NCBI GenBank assembly: GCA_964473455.1
Contig: CAYYQX010000001.1
Coordinates: 140,918-204,917 of the forward strand
DNA from: JALELF01 sp964473455
GTDB taxonomy: Bacteria; Bacillota_I; Bacilli_A; RF39; UBA660
Length of the DNA stretch: 64,000 bases
Direction of reading: 5' to 3'
In this document: positions 27,294-35,775 of the stretch, piece after piece
Layout of the letters: each line of letters starts with the position of its first letter
Numbering within the stretch: position 1 is the first letter of the stretch
Made by a program: the position numbers and the translations under genes
The notes under the pieces: model-generated
Databases searched by the model: none
The model's input: the letters and a program-made list of their open reading frames with translations, nothing else
What the model was told of the DNA's origin: nothing

Positions 27294-28190
27294 CTAATTG
27301 TTTAATTTTTTTGACATAATAGCAATTAACTTTTTAACACTGTAATTAGGAATCTTTTTGTTCATTATAACAACACCAATAAATCTTTTTGGAACATGAG
27401 GTACAACTTCTATTTCATATAAAAAGTTTTTTTCTAATTCAATTTTAATAAATTCTTTTGTAGCATACCCAATTCCAAAACCCGCTCTAACTAAATCCAT
27501 TATTAAATTATAACTTACTACCTCTAATTTTGGTTTTAAACAAACGTTATTGCTTTTTAAATATTTATTTAAATATACCCTAGTATTTGAAGGTTCTTTT
27601 TGGAAAAGCAAAGGAAAATTTTCTAAATCTTTTAAGTTTATTTTCCCTTTTGTCAAATTATAATATTTTTTATTTCCAACGAAAATATCTTGTACATCTA
27701 AAACTGGTATTATTTTTAAATCTTTATCCTCATTCATTGGTAAATTTAAAATTAACATATCAAGATTTCCGTTTCGTAACTCTTTGATTAAAGTGTCAGT
27801 AAGATTGTTAACTATTTGAATGTCTATTTTTGGATACGTTTCGTGAAAAGTTTCCAAATACGGAATTAAAACGTGTCTACTAACTGTTGTTGATGCGCCG
27901 ATTCTGATAATACCACTATCTAAATTTTTTAAATTAGTTATGGCATTTTCTCCGTTATTAATACTCTCAATTCCGCTTTTTACATATTCATATAATACTT
28001 TTCCTTCTTCTGTTAATGTTACGCCTCTTTTAGTTCTTATGAAGAGGCTAACCCCCATTTGTTCTTCTAGTTTTTTTATTTGAAAAGAAACTGCTGGTTG
28101 TGAGATAAAAAGGTTAACTGAAGCTAACGAGATACTACCACTGTTTGCTACTACATAAAAAACATGATACAAATCCAAACTAACATTCAT
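27294..28190 (-). CDS. LysR-family transcriptional regulator
   Basis: 298 aa. N-terminal winged helix-turn-helix (SISLASVNLFISQPAVSFQIKKLE pattern: ISLASVNLFISQPAVSFQI), then the LysR co-inducer domain (residues about 90-290) with RIGASTTVSRHVL. It is divergent from the gene at 28279; LysR regulators often control a divergent neighbour. The 88-bp intergenic region is AT-rich with a TAATATATATTA palindrome. Confidence 0.93.
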   Translation of the reverse strand: MNVSLDLYHVFYVVANSGSISLASVNLFISQPAVSFQIKKLEEQMGVSLFIRTKRGVTLTEEGKVLYEYVKSGIESINNGENAITNLKNLDSGIIRIGASTTVSRHVLIPYLETFHETYPKIDIQIVNNLTDTLIKELRNGNLDMLILNLPMNEDKDLKIIPVLDVQDIFVGNKKYYNLTKGKINLKDLENFPLLFQKEPSNTRVYLNKYLKSNNVCLKPKLEVVSYNLIMDLVRAGFGIGYATKEFIKIELEKNFLYEIEVVPHVPKRFIGVVIMNKKIPNYSVKKLIAIMSKKLNN

Positions 28191-28278
28191 GTTATAAACA
28201 CTCCTTATATCTAATATAAATAATATATATTATACTTATATCACAAATTGTCATATAATGCAAATGGAGGGGAAAAAT

Positions 28279-28809
28279 ATGGCAAATTCAAAACAGTGGT
28301 GGGAAGTAGAAGACATAGCTACTATGACAGCGCTCATGGAAGAAGATCTTAAGCGTGATGCAGAAACTAAGAAAGTTGAAGTTTCACCAGAAACAGCTAG
28401 GCTTTTTTACGAACAAATAAAAGCCTTTGCTTTGTCAAAAGAGAATGTAAAATATTCAAAGGAATTATACGATATACGTGATTTATATATAAAGGAAGAA
28501 GAAAGAGCAGAATATTTTACTGAGGACGGCTATTTAGAATTTCAAAATGAAGAAGGACAAACTGTTGCAATTAAATTTAGTCGTTTTCATGCACATAGAT
28601 CTAACGGATATGGATGTTTAAATGGCAATCCTTGTCTCTTTGTAACTATTAGCATTATGGGTGAAACCATTTGGGAACTACACGTTAAACACGGCACTAT
28701 GTATTATGAGGGATGGGCAACTGAAGACAAGCTTCCAAAGATGATTGATTCAGCACTTTTAAGTAACAATGAAGGTTATCAAAAAATCCTACAGCCTTAT
28801 CATGCTTAA
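28279..28809 (+). CDS. Hypothetical protein divergent from a LysR regulator
   Basis: 176 aa, soluble, no family recognised. A helical N-terminal half rich in Glu/Lys is followed by a beta-rich half with conserved-looking aromatic, Gly and Cys residues (HRSNGYGCLNGNPCLF, YYEGWATEDKLPKMI). The ATG at 28279 follows GGAGGGG; an ATG 21 bases upstream would overlap the start of transcription. A candidate target of the LysR protein. Confidence 0.65.
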   Translation: MANSKQWWEVEDIATMTALMEEDLKRDAETKKVEVSPETARLFYEQIKAFALSKENVKYSKELYDIRDLYIKEEERAEYFTEDGYLEFQNEEGQTVAIKFSRFHAHRSNGYGCLNGNPCLFVTISIMGETIWELHVKHGTMYYEGWATEDKLPKMIDSALLSNNEGYQKILQPYHA

Positions 28810-28844
28810 ATGAGTTTCTTAAATCTTAGTAAATAAAAACATAA

Positions 28845-28882
28845 TAAAAAAATAGTTTTGGTAATACCCTAACTATTTTTTA
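28845..28882. terminator. Bidirectional terminator
   Basis: AAAAAATAGTT / AACTATTTTTT arms around a 12-nt loop; separates the convergent genes at 28279 and 28912. Confidence 0.75.
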
Positions 28883-28911
28883 TATTGGTTTTATTTTTCT
28901 GTATTTTTATT

Positions 28912-29568
28912 TTAATCCTTTAATATATATGGCATATCTTCCATCACTTTGTCTATATTAAATCTTCCGTTACCTACTGGATAATAAACAGAATAAGTAT
29001 CATAAATATCTTTATTAATTATCTTTTTAAACTTCTTTTTTCTTACTTGTGAGACGTTTATTTTTTCTTTTAAAAACAAACTGCTTACTTGATTTCCAAA
29101 ACAAATTATTTTTTTTGGATTAACTATACTTATTTCTTCATCTAACAATGATAGATACTCTTTGAATTGCGAGTCTTTTAAAGGCCTGGCGTCTTTTTGT
29201 GTGCATTTACCTAAATTAGTTATGTATATACTTTTGCTTTTGACATGATTATAAATTATTTCAGCAAAGGAAGGTGTCCATTCAGAGTTTTTTAGCTTCT
29301 TAATTTCATCATAAATGTTATTATCAATTAATTTCAAATCATTTAAAATCTTCCAAATTGTTTTAGTACCTATCCAAGGACTTTTAATCCCCTTCCATTC
29401 TTTACTCGCAGCAATATTTTTGCCAGTTGGGTTCATAAATATTAAACACAACTCAGGATTTTTTGTTTCTCCACCGTTCAGTATGGCGTCTAGGTTCTTA
29501 TCGCCGTATTTGTTTTGTAATTTTATATATTTTTTGTTTAACTCATTTAGTTCTTCGCTTTTTTTCAT
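28912..29568 (-). CDS. Uracil-DNA-glycosylase-superfamily protein
   Basis: 218 aa. The UDG-fold entry motif is FMNPTGKN (cf. GMNPT in the Mug/SMUG-type branch), and a later IICFGNQVSSLF plus YPVGNGRFN resembles the motif 2/3 region. It may excise damaged bases or be a catalytically divergent nucleic-acid binder. The ATG at 29568 lies downstream of the extended -10 supplied by repeat copy A, so the longer reading frame is rejected. Confidence 0.65.
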   Translation of the reverse strand: MKKSEELNELNKKYIKLQNKYGDKNLDAILNGGETKNPELCLIFMNPTGKNIAASKEWKGIKSPWIGTKTIWKILNDLKLIDNNIYDEIKKLKNSEWTPSFAEIIYNHVKSKSIYITNLGKCTQKDARPLKDSQFKEYLSLLDEEISIVNPKKIICFGNQVSSLFLKEKINVSQVRKKKFKKIINKDIYDTYSVYYPVGNGRFNIDKVMEDMPYILKD

Positions 29569-29594
29569 AATAACACCAATATAAATTATAACAT

Positions 29595-29661
29595 AAAAAA
29601 TGAGCACAAATAGTAAACCATTTATGCTCAGTAGACGAACTTAATAAATTAAATGCGTCTA
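29595..29661 (-). ncRNA. Candidate small RNA, copy A
   Basis: Predicted RNA of about 67 nt starting near 29661. Hairpin 1 (29633-29660) has a stem AGACG/CGUCU, a one-base mismatch, six more pairs and a UUUA loop. A 3-nt linker follows. Hairpin 2 (29601-29630) is UGAGCA.../...UGCUCA with inner stem AAAUGG/CUAUUU and again a UUUA loop, followed by U6. No open frame. Alternatively a prematurely terminated leader of the downstream gene. Confidence 0.55.
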
Positions 29662-29667
29662 GGTAGT

Positions 29668-29696
29668 ACTATACGTTGTTAAAGTTTCTTTGTCAA
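29668..29696 (-). promoter_or_regulatory. Near-consensus promoter of small RNA copy A
   Basis: Minus strand: TTGACA (29691-29696), 17 bp, TATAGT (29668-29673). The -35 lies in a dyad AAAGGTT-GACAAAG-AAACTTT (29681-29701), operator-like and better formed in copy B. Confidence 0.7.
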
Positions 29697-30848
29697 CCTT
29701 TTTTCCGAAACTTTTAAAACTTCTTTTATTATTTTTTTCAGTTGCGTAGCACTATCAATGTATTCTTGAATAATTTGTTTAAAAAAATCGTCAACATTTA
29801 TTTCAAACCTATGAGAAAATTTTCTTTTGCTAATTTCGGCTAAAAGCTCGTTGCTTAGTTTATATCTATAATAATGTTCAAAGAAAGCTTCGGAATTCAT
29901 TTTTTCTATAAAAGCACTTGTATTGTCGAATTGAATAGTAATGATGGCAAGATCATTTATCATTTGATCTAAGCCTTCTACAAATTTTTCCAATGTTTCA
30001 GGACTGTTTTCAGCAATTTTCATAATAGTCGCTTTAATAAATGGCAACTCTTCTAACAATATCTTATAACTGCCAACTAAAAGATTATGTGCTTCTATTT
30101 GATCCGGATAAATAAACATCAAAGAGTATTCTTGATCACTTGGTGGAACTACTCCTGTTATTCGATTATCTTTAGTTTTAAAATTGAAGTTTTCATAGTG
30201 AAAATTATGATTTCTAGTTAATAAAGAAAGCAAATACTGAAGCGCTAATTGGTTCATATATTCTTTATTGTCCAAAAAAATTTCTACATTAAACATAAAA
30301 AAGAAATTGTATATTGCCATTCCATAGTTAATATACTCATTTAAAATTGAAGGTTCTGCAAAATCACAAGATAAGCTATACTTATAAATATCATCTTGTA
30401 TACTGTTGACGTGGCAGCCGTTATGAAAGCAATAAATTACTAAATCATTAATAGGATTGTTTTTTGATAAATTATTTCTTAGATACTCCATCAAATTTAA
30501 CGTTTTTTCGCCCTCTTCTAAATATGATGGAACAATAACACCTTTTTCATAGGCTTTGGGTTGCAATTCTGTTATTCCTTTACAAATGGCAAGCCTGTAT
30601 TGAGGAGAGTTGGGTTCAAAATATGTTCTTGCAATATAAGAACTAAAAACTTCAGAAAAAGTAAACATAATTGTACTATTTGGTTTTGTTTTTGATAATG
30701 GTTTGAAAATATATTTTTTGCCATCAAAAATATAAAAAGGAAATTCTTTTTTTGATTGCCCGGCTGCTTTTGTATCAACAGAAATGTTCCCACTTCTATC
30801 CTTATAGTCTAATTCTGTTATAGTATCAAACATATTAAAATTTTCCAC
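29679..30848 (-). CDS. Possible HipA/CtkA-like kinase-fold protein
   Basis: 389 aa. Not firmly recognised. The pattern suggests a HipA-like kinase: YIFKPLSK with a candidate ATP-binding Lys near residue 48, a Glu in TFSEVFSSYIART, RNHNFHYENFNF where the catalytic N-loop would be, and GVVPPSDQEYSL where the metal-binding DFD-type motif would be (here SDQE, so activity is doubtful). The rest is helical. Start is GTG 30848 after AGGGGG, downstream of the extended -10 in repeat B. The stop lies inside repeat A. Confidence 0.5.
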   Translation of the reverse strand: MENFNMFDTITELDYKDRSGNISVDTKAAGQSKKEFPFYIFDGKKYIFKPLSKTKPNSTIMFTFSEVFSSYIARTYFEPNSPQYRLAICKGITELQPKAYEKGVIVPSYLEEGEKTLNLMEYLRNNLSKNNPINDLVIYCFHNGCHVNSIQDDIYKYSLSCDFAEPSILNEYINYGMAIYNFFFMFNVEIFLDNKEYMNQLALQYLLSLLTRNHNFHYENFNFKTKDNRITGVVPPSDQEYSLMFIYPDQIEAHNLLVGSYKILLEELPFIKATIMKIAENSPETLEKFVEGLDQMINDLAIITIQFDNTSAFIEKMNSEAFFEHYYRYKLSNELLAEISKRKFSHRFEINVDDFFKQIIQEYIDSATQLKKIIKEVLKVSEKRLTKKL

Positions 30849-30876
30849 ATTATTCCCCCTAAAAAAATTATAACAT

Positions 30877-30944
30877 AAAAAAATGATCACAAATAGTAAA
30901 CTATTTATGATCAGTAGACGAACTTAATAAATTAAATGCGTCTA
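30877..30944 (-). ncRNA. Candidate small RNA, copy B
   Basis: Predicted RNA of about 68 nt, paralogous to copy A. Hairpin 1 is identical. In the terminator hairpin the stem is UGAUCA/UGAUCA instead of UGAGCA/UGCUCA (a compensatory U-A for G-C change), and the upper stem is AAAUAG/CUAUUU instead of AAAUGG/CUAUUU (A-U for G-U). Both keep the UUUA loop. This covariation supports a selected RNA structure. Confidence 0.55.
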
Positions 30945-30950
30945 GGTAGT

Positions 30951-30979
30951 ACTATACGGCATTAAAGATTCTTTGTCAA
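30951..30979 (-). promoter_or_regulatory. Near-consensus promoter of small RNA copy B
   Basis: Minus strand: TTGACA (30974-30979), 17 bp, TATAGT (30951-30956). A perfect 7-bp dyad AAAGATT-GACAAAG-AATCTTT (30964-30984) covers the -35. Confidence 0.7.
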
Positions 30980-31551
30980 TCTTTTTTTATGCTTTTTATA
31001 TATTGATCTATTTCTTCTCTTTCACTTTGAAACAAAATAGGCAAAAAGCCTGCCACAATCGCATCTTTATCTACATCAATTCTACTATACAAACCATTAC
31101 TTAAATATCCTGTTATTCCTTGATCTTGTTTATTATTTACAACTCCTGTTATTGCTTCAATTATTTTATTTAATGACCCTCCCTTTTGGGCAAAATCAAA
31201 CATAGTTTGACTTATTCTTATACTAATTGATTTGCCAACAGATTTTTCACCTAGCAAATCTTCTATCGCACAATATGTAACTATAAAAGGTAATCCCATT
31301 TCGTCTAAAGCAAAGCCACCTTCAATGGAACAAAGATAATCATATTTTATATTATTATCAATAGCCCGTTTTTTTAACTCTTGGTTTCTGTTATCTGCTC
31401 CTCTAATAATCTCACTATCTATTGGTTTACTACTAACACCAGAATCGACTTTAACAGTTATAATCTCATATTCAACTATACCGAGTTTTTCTAGTGCTTT
31501 TTCAAGAGCTAATTTTTTGCCTGGATTTTCGCTTCCTAATAATATTTTCAT
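30976..31551 (-). CDS. DUF84 family protein (inosine/xanthosine triphosphatase-like)
   Basis: 191 aa. Family features: SENPGKKLALEKAL at the N-terminus, VDSGVSSKPI, GADNRNQELKKRA, SIEGGF, and GITGYLSNGLYSR. Family members (YjjX) hydrolyse ITP/XTP to keep deaminated purines out of nucleic acids. ATG 31551 follows AGGTG. The promoter is an extended -10 (TGTTATAAT). The C-terminus is cut by repeat B. Confidence 0.8.
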   Translation of the reverse strand: MKILLGSENPGKKLALEKALEKLGIVEYEIITVKVDSGVSSKPIDSEIIRGADNRNQELKKRAIDNNIKYDYLCSIEGGFALDEMGLPFIVTYCAIEDLLGEKSVGKSISIRISQTMFDFAQKGGSLNKIIEAITGVVNNKQDQGITGYLSNGLYSRIDVDKDAIVAGFLPILFQSEREEIDQYIKSIKKD

Positions 31552-31639
31552 AAATTCACCTACCAATAATTATTCCCTTTGAAGCACTATTATAACACAA
31601 AAAAACAATAAATATATTTTAAAATTAACACTTACTATA

Positions 31640-31685
31640 TTGATTTATTAAAAAGAGCATGCTACAATTGCAAGGTACCTTACAA
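31640..31685 (+). promoter_or_regulatory. MarR-operon promoter with operator-like palindrome
   Basis: TTGATT (31640-31645), 17 bp, TACAAT (31663-31668). An 18-bp near-perfect palindrome TTGCAAGGTACCTTACAA (31668-31685) covers the expected transcription start, as expected for autorepression by the MarR protein encoded next. Confidence 0.7.
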
Positions 31686-31697
31686 AAGGAGGAAAAG

Positions 31698-32135
31698 TTG
31701 GAAAATACAAAATATATTGGATATGAAATAAAAGTATTAGACAATTTGATCGCAAGAAAAATAATTTGTGAATCAAAATTAAAAGAAAAAAAATTGTTAA
31801 ATCCTATACAAGGAAAAATACTACAATATTTATTTGAAAACTTTAATAAAGATGTGTATCAAAACGATATTGAAAAGCAGTTTAATTTTAGAAGATCAAC
31901 CATTTCAGGGATACTACAAACAATGGAAAAAAATAAATTAATCATACGTACTAATTCAACAAAAGACGCCAGATCAAAGAAAATAGAACTGACTAATGAG
32001 AGTTTAGATATCGGGAAAGAAATAAAAAAAATAATCGCCAGATTTGACAAAACACTTAGAAATGAAATTAGCCCAGAAGAACTAGATATATTTTTTAAAG
32101 TGATTAATAAAATAAAGAATAATATTACAAACTAG
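31698..32135 (+). CDS. MarR-family transcriptional regulator
   Basis: 145 aa from a TTG start with AAAGGAGG five bases upstream; an ATG at 31659 precedes the -10 and is rejected. Winged helix: NPIQGKILQYLF, IEKQFNFRRSTISGILQTME, and the wing DARSKKIELT. Forms an operon with the two ABC exporter genes 14 bp downstream and probably represses them. Confidence 0.92.
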   Translation: MENTKYIGYEIKVLDNLIARKIICESKLKEKKLLNPIQGKILQYLFENFNKDVYQNDIEKQFNFRRSTISGILQTMEKNKLIIRTNSTKDARSKKIELTNESLDIGKEIKKIIARFDKTLRNEISPEELDIFFKVINKIKNNITN

Positions 32136-32149
32136 GAAGGGAACAAAAT

Positions 32150-33895
32150 ATGATTAAAATATTAAAAAGGTTAGAAAAGAAAGAATTTGGATTAATTGCT
32201 ATTATTATCGTCTTCATTGTCGCGCAAGTTTGGTTAGACCTTAAATTACCAGACTATATGGCAGAAATTACGACTTTAATTCAGCAAAGTAACCCTACTG
32301 TATCAAAGATTTTAACTCCTGGATTCTATATGTTATTGTGTGCTTTTGGAAGCTTAGCTTTTTCGGCTATTGCCGGTTTTTTTGCCGCAACAGTTGCGGC
32401 AAGTTTTTCAAAGAAAATAAGAGGAGATGTTTTTAGAAAAGTTGAAAGTTTTGGCATGGAAGAAGTCAAAAAGTTTTCTACTAGTAGTTTGATAAACCGA
32501 ACTACGAACGATATAACTCAAGTTCAAACTCTAGTAGTAATAGGCCTTCAAATGATTATTAAATCCCCTATTATGGCTATTTGGGCAATTAGTAAAATGG
32601 CAAGCAAGAGTTGGCAATGGAGCGCTATTACAGGTGGCGCTGTAATGGTTTTAATCTTGATGATTACCGTTCTAGTTTTATTTGCTCTACCAAAATTTAA
32701 AAAAATTCAAACTTTAACAGACAACCTTAATATGGTAACAAGAGAAGGATTAACTGGCATTAGAGTTATTAGAGCATTTAATGCTGAAGGCTATCAAGAA
32801 AACAGATTTGAAAAAGCAAACAAAGAATTAACAAAAAACAATATGTTTACTCAACGATTAATGGCTATAATGTTTCCGGTGATGACATTTACTATGTCTG
32901 TTTTAACTTTAGCGATATATTTTGTTGGAGCATATTTAATTGACGCAGCCAATATGGCAGATAAGATTGGACTATTTAGTAATATGATTATTTTTTCTTC
33001 ATATGCTATGCAAGTTGTAATGGCATTTATGATGCTAGTCTTAATTTTTATTATTTACCCAAGATCAAGTGTTTCTGCTAAAAGAATTGTAGAAGTTTTA
33101 AATAGTGAATCTAGTATTAAAGACGGTACTATAACAAAAAGTAAAATCAAGGGAACTGTTGAATTTAAAGACGTCTCTTTTAAATATCCTGATGCAGAAG
33201 AATATATTTTAAAAGATATTTCTTTTACGGCTAATAAAGGAGAAGTTATTGCCTTTATCGGTTCAACAGGTTCAGGAAAATCAACACTAATTAATTTAAT
33301 ACCAAGATTTTATGATGTTACTGAAGGAAAAGTTCTTGTTGATGGAGTTGATGTTAGAGACTTTAAACAAGAGTACCTTTATAATAAAATTGGATATATC
33401 CCTCAAAAAGCCGTAATATTTAACGATACGGTAAAAAATAACGTTGCTTATGGAAGTAAAGTTAACGAAAAAGAAATAAAAAAAGCTATTAAAATCGCGC
33501 AAGGAACTGAGTTCGTTGAAAAGATGGCAAACCAATATGAATCTCACGTTGCTCAAGGAGGAAACAATATATCTGGTGGCCAAAAACAAAGATTAGCTAT
33601 TGCTAGAGCTATTGCTAGAAACCCGGAAATATATATATTTGATGATTCTTTTTCAGCACTTGACTACAAAACAGATTATAACCTAAGAAAAGAGTTGAAG
33701 CGTTATACAAAAGAAGTGACAACTTTAATTGTTGCTCAAAGAATTGGCACAATTAAAAATGCCGATAAGATTATTGTTTTAGATAAAGGTAGTATTGTGG
33801 GGATCGGTACTCATAATGATTTATTAAAGAATTGCCAAGTATATAAAGAAATCGCACTATCACAGTTATCAAAGGAGGAGTTGACAAATGAATAA
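32150..33895 (+). CDS. Multidrug-type ABC exporter half-transporter A (degenerate site)
   Basis: 581 aa: six-helix exporter domain (1-310), then a nucleotide-binding domain with Walker A GSTGSGKST, signature SGGQKQRLAIARA and Walker B IYIFDDSFSALD. The catalytic Glu after Walker B is Asp, the mark of the degenerate site in heterodimeric exporters (BmrCD/LmrCD/TM287-288 type). The second half overlaps it by 8 nt. Confidence 0.93.
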   Translation: MIKILKRLEKKEFGLIAIIIVFIVAQVWLDLKLPDYMAEITTLIQQSNPTVSKILTPGFYMLLCAFGSLAFSAIAGFFAATVAASFSKKIRGDVFRKVESFGMEEVKKFSTSSLINRTTNDITQVQTLVVIGLQMIIKSPIMAIWAISKMASKSWQWSAITGGAVMVLILMITVLVLFALPKFKKIQTLTDNLNMVTREGLTGIRVIRAFNAEGYQENRFEKANKELTKNNMFTQRLMAIMFPVMTFTMSVLTLAIYFVGAYLIDAANMADKIGLFSNMIIFSSYAMQVVMAFMMLVLIFIIYPRSSVSAKRIVEVLNSESSIKDGTITKSKIKGTVEFKDVSFKYPDAEEYILKDISFTANKGEVIAFIGSTGSGKSTLINLIPRFYDVTEGKVLVDGVDVRDFKQEYLYNKIGYIPQKAVIFNDTVKNNVAYGSKVNEKEIKKAIKIAQGTEFVEKMANQYESHVAQGGNNISGGQKQRLAIARAIARNPEIYIFDDSFSALDYKTDYNLRKELKRYTKEVTTLIVAQRIGTIKNADKIIVLDKGSIVGIGTHNDLLKNCQVYKEIALSQLSKEELTNE

Positions 33896-35693
33896 TCAAA
33901 ATAAGCCAAGACCATTTGGTCCTCCAGGAATGGGTGGTGGAGAAAAAGCCAAGAACTTTAAAAAATCGATAGCTCGATTAGTAAAATATTTAAAACCTTA
34001 TTTTTTCATTATTTTTGTAGCTATTTTTTTTGCTATTGCTAGTTCGATATTCTCTATAGTTGGTCCTAGCAAATTAAAGGAAATAGTTGATGTAATAACT
34101 AATGGCTTTATGATCAAAATAGATCTTGATAAAATAAAGGATATTGCTCTTTTCTTAGCAATTATTTATGCTTTAAGTTGCTTGTTTGGATACATACAAG
34201 GCTTTATTATGGCTACAATAACTAATAAGTTCTCAAAAAAACTTCGCAGTGAGTTATCCTTAAAAATCAATAAATTACCACTAAAGTTTTTCGATAATAA
34301 TAGTTATGGAGATACTTTATCAAGATTTACAAACGATGTTGATACAATGGGTCAAACCATGAACCAAAGCATCGGATCTCTTGTTAGTGCAATAACACTT
34401 CTGATTGGTGTATTAATTATGATGTTTGTAACCAATTGGATTATGGCCTCAACAGCAATTGTCGCAACTTTTATTGGCTTTGCTTTAATGGTTTTAATTC
34501 TCTCAAAATCACAAAAATATTTTGCGATGCAGCAAAAAGAATTAGGTAATATTAATGGTCACATTGAAGAAATATATTCTGGATTAAATGTTGTTAAAGT
34601 ATATAACGGAATTAATCAATCAAATGAGAAGTTTGATAAAATAAATGATCAGTTATATATAAGTGCTAAAAAAAGCCAATTTATGTCCGGCTTGATGCAC
34701 CCTATTATGAGCTTTATTGGTAATTTTGGTTATCTTGCTGTTTGTATTGTAGGAGCTGTTTTAGTTATCAACAATACAATAACTATTGGAACAATTGTCT
34801 CTTTTATGATTTATGTCAGATTATTAACCGGTCCTCTAATTAATTTAGCCCAAGCAGCTACACAATTACAGTCAACTGCAGCCGCTAGTGAAAGAGTATT
34901 TGAGATTTTAGATGAAAAAGAGATGAGTAAAGACTCTAAAAAACAAGTATTGGACGTTAATAACATAAAAGGTAATATCGAATTTGAAAATATTACGTTT
35001 GGATACAATGAAGATAAAATGGTAATAAATAACTTTAGTGCCAAAGCAAAGAAAGGGCAAAGAGTTGCGATTGTTGGGCCAACTGGAGCTGGAAAAACGA
35101 CAATTGTAAATCTGCTTATGAAATTTTATGATATTAATTTTGGAGATATCAAGATTGATAATGTTTCTATTAAAGATTTGACTAGAGAAAATATTCATGA
35201 CTTATTCATTATGGTTTTACAAGATACTTGGTTATTTAGTGGGACTATAAAAGATAATATTGTGTATAATAAAAAAAATGTTTCAGATGAACAAGTAAAA
35301 GAAATTTGTGAAATTGTTGGTATAGATCACTTTATAAATACTCTACCTGATGGCTACGATACCATTTTAAGTGATGCAGAAAGCATATCAGCCGGAGAAA
35401 AACAGTTGATTACTATTGCTAGAGGAATGTTAGAAAAAAAACCATTCTTAATTTTTGATGAAGCAACTAGTTCTGTTGACACAAGAACTGAACAATTGGT
35501 TCAAAAGGCAATGGAAAAATTAACCGAAGGAAGAACATCGTTTATAATTGCTCATCGTTTATCGACTATCAAAAATTCTGACTTAATATTGGTAATGAAA
35601 GATGGCAATGTTGTAGAGCAAGGTAACCATCAAGAATTAATTGAAAAAGACGGGTTTTATGCTGAACTTTATAATTCACAGTTCCAAAATTAA
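33888..35693 (+). CDS. Multidrug-type ABC exporter half-transporter B (catalytic site)
   Basis: 601 aa with a Pro/Gly-rich N-terminal tail, six transmembrane helices, and Walker A GPTGAGKTT, Walker B FLIFDEATSSVD (catalytic Glu present) and a variant signature ISAGEKQLITIARG in place of SGGQ. The complementary pattern to half A (intact Walker B, altered signature) predicts a heterodimer with one active ATP site. Export substrate unknown, likely a drug or peptide sensed by the MarR protein. Confidence 0.93.
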   Translation: MNNQNKPRPFGPPGMGGGEKAKNFKKSIARLVKYLKPYFFIIFVAIFFAIASSIFSIVGPSKLKEIVDVITNGFMIKIDLDKIKDIALFLAIIYALSCLFGYIQGFIMATITNKFSKKLRSELSLKINKLPLKFFDNNSYGDTLSRFTNDVDTMGQTMNQSIGSLVSAITLLIGVLIMMFVTNWIMASTAIVATFIGFALMVLILSKSQKYFAMQQKELGNINGHIEEIYSGLNVVKVYNGINQSNEKFDKINDQLYISAKKSQFMSGLMHPIMSFIGNFGYLAVCIVGAVLVINNTITIGTIVSFMIYVRLLTGPLINLAQAATQLQSTAAASERVFEILDEKEMSKDSKKQVLDVNNIKGNIEFENITFGYNEDKMVINNFSAKAKKGQRVAIVGPTGAGKTTIVNLLMKFYDINFGDIKIDNVSIKDLTRENIHDLFIMVLQDTWLFSGTIKDNIVYNKKNVSDEQVKEICEIVGIDHFINTLPDGYDTILSDAESISAGEKQLITIARGMLEKKPFLIFDEATSSVDTRTEQLVQKAMEKLTEGRTSFIIAHRLSTIKNSDLILVMKDGNVVEQGNHQELIEKDGFYAELYNSQFQN

Positions 35694-35697
35694 TAAT

Positions 35698-35775
35698 TCA
35701 AAAACTTGATATTTTCATATCAAGTCTTATATTTCAATTATGACATAGAATCAAAGGGGGTTCCCAAATTTTTGT
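35698..35775 (-). repeat. Cassette repeat copy 1 (degenerate, distal end of array)
   Basis: Left half GGGAACCCCCTTTGATTC with broken pairing, then a diverged right half whose terminator has a perfect stem ACTTGATAT-GAAA-ATATCAAGT. It marks the end of the array and also terminates the convergent ABC operon. The TGCCA junction reads TGTCA here. Confidence 0.75.

Larger units (their letters stand above)
29585..29701 (-). repeat. Repeat copy A (about 117 bp)
   Basis: Near-identical to 30867-30988: I count about eight substitutions and one indel by eye. Reading on the minus strand it holds a dyad (29681-29701) over a promoter -35, a TATAGT -10, two hairpins, a T-tract and an extended -10 (TGTTATAAT, -10 at 29585-29590) driving the UDG-like gene. 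It overlaps the last codons of the upstream gene. Confidence 0.9.
30867..30988 (-). repeat. Repeat copy B (about 120 bp)
   Basis: Second copy of the 29585-29701 repeat, same orientation, also just after a gene. It holds the same promoter, two hairpins, T-tract and extended -10 (30867-30872), which here drives the kinase-like gene. The stop codon of the upstream DUF84 gene is formed by bases of the repeat's -35 box. Confidence 0.9.
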
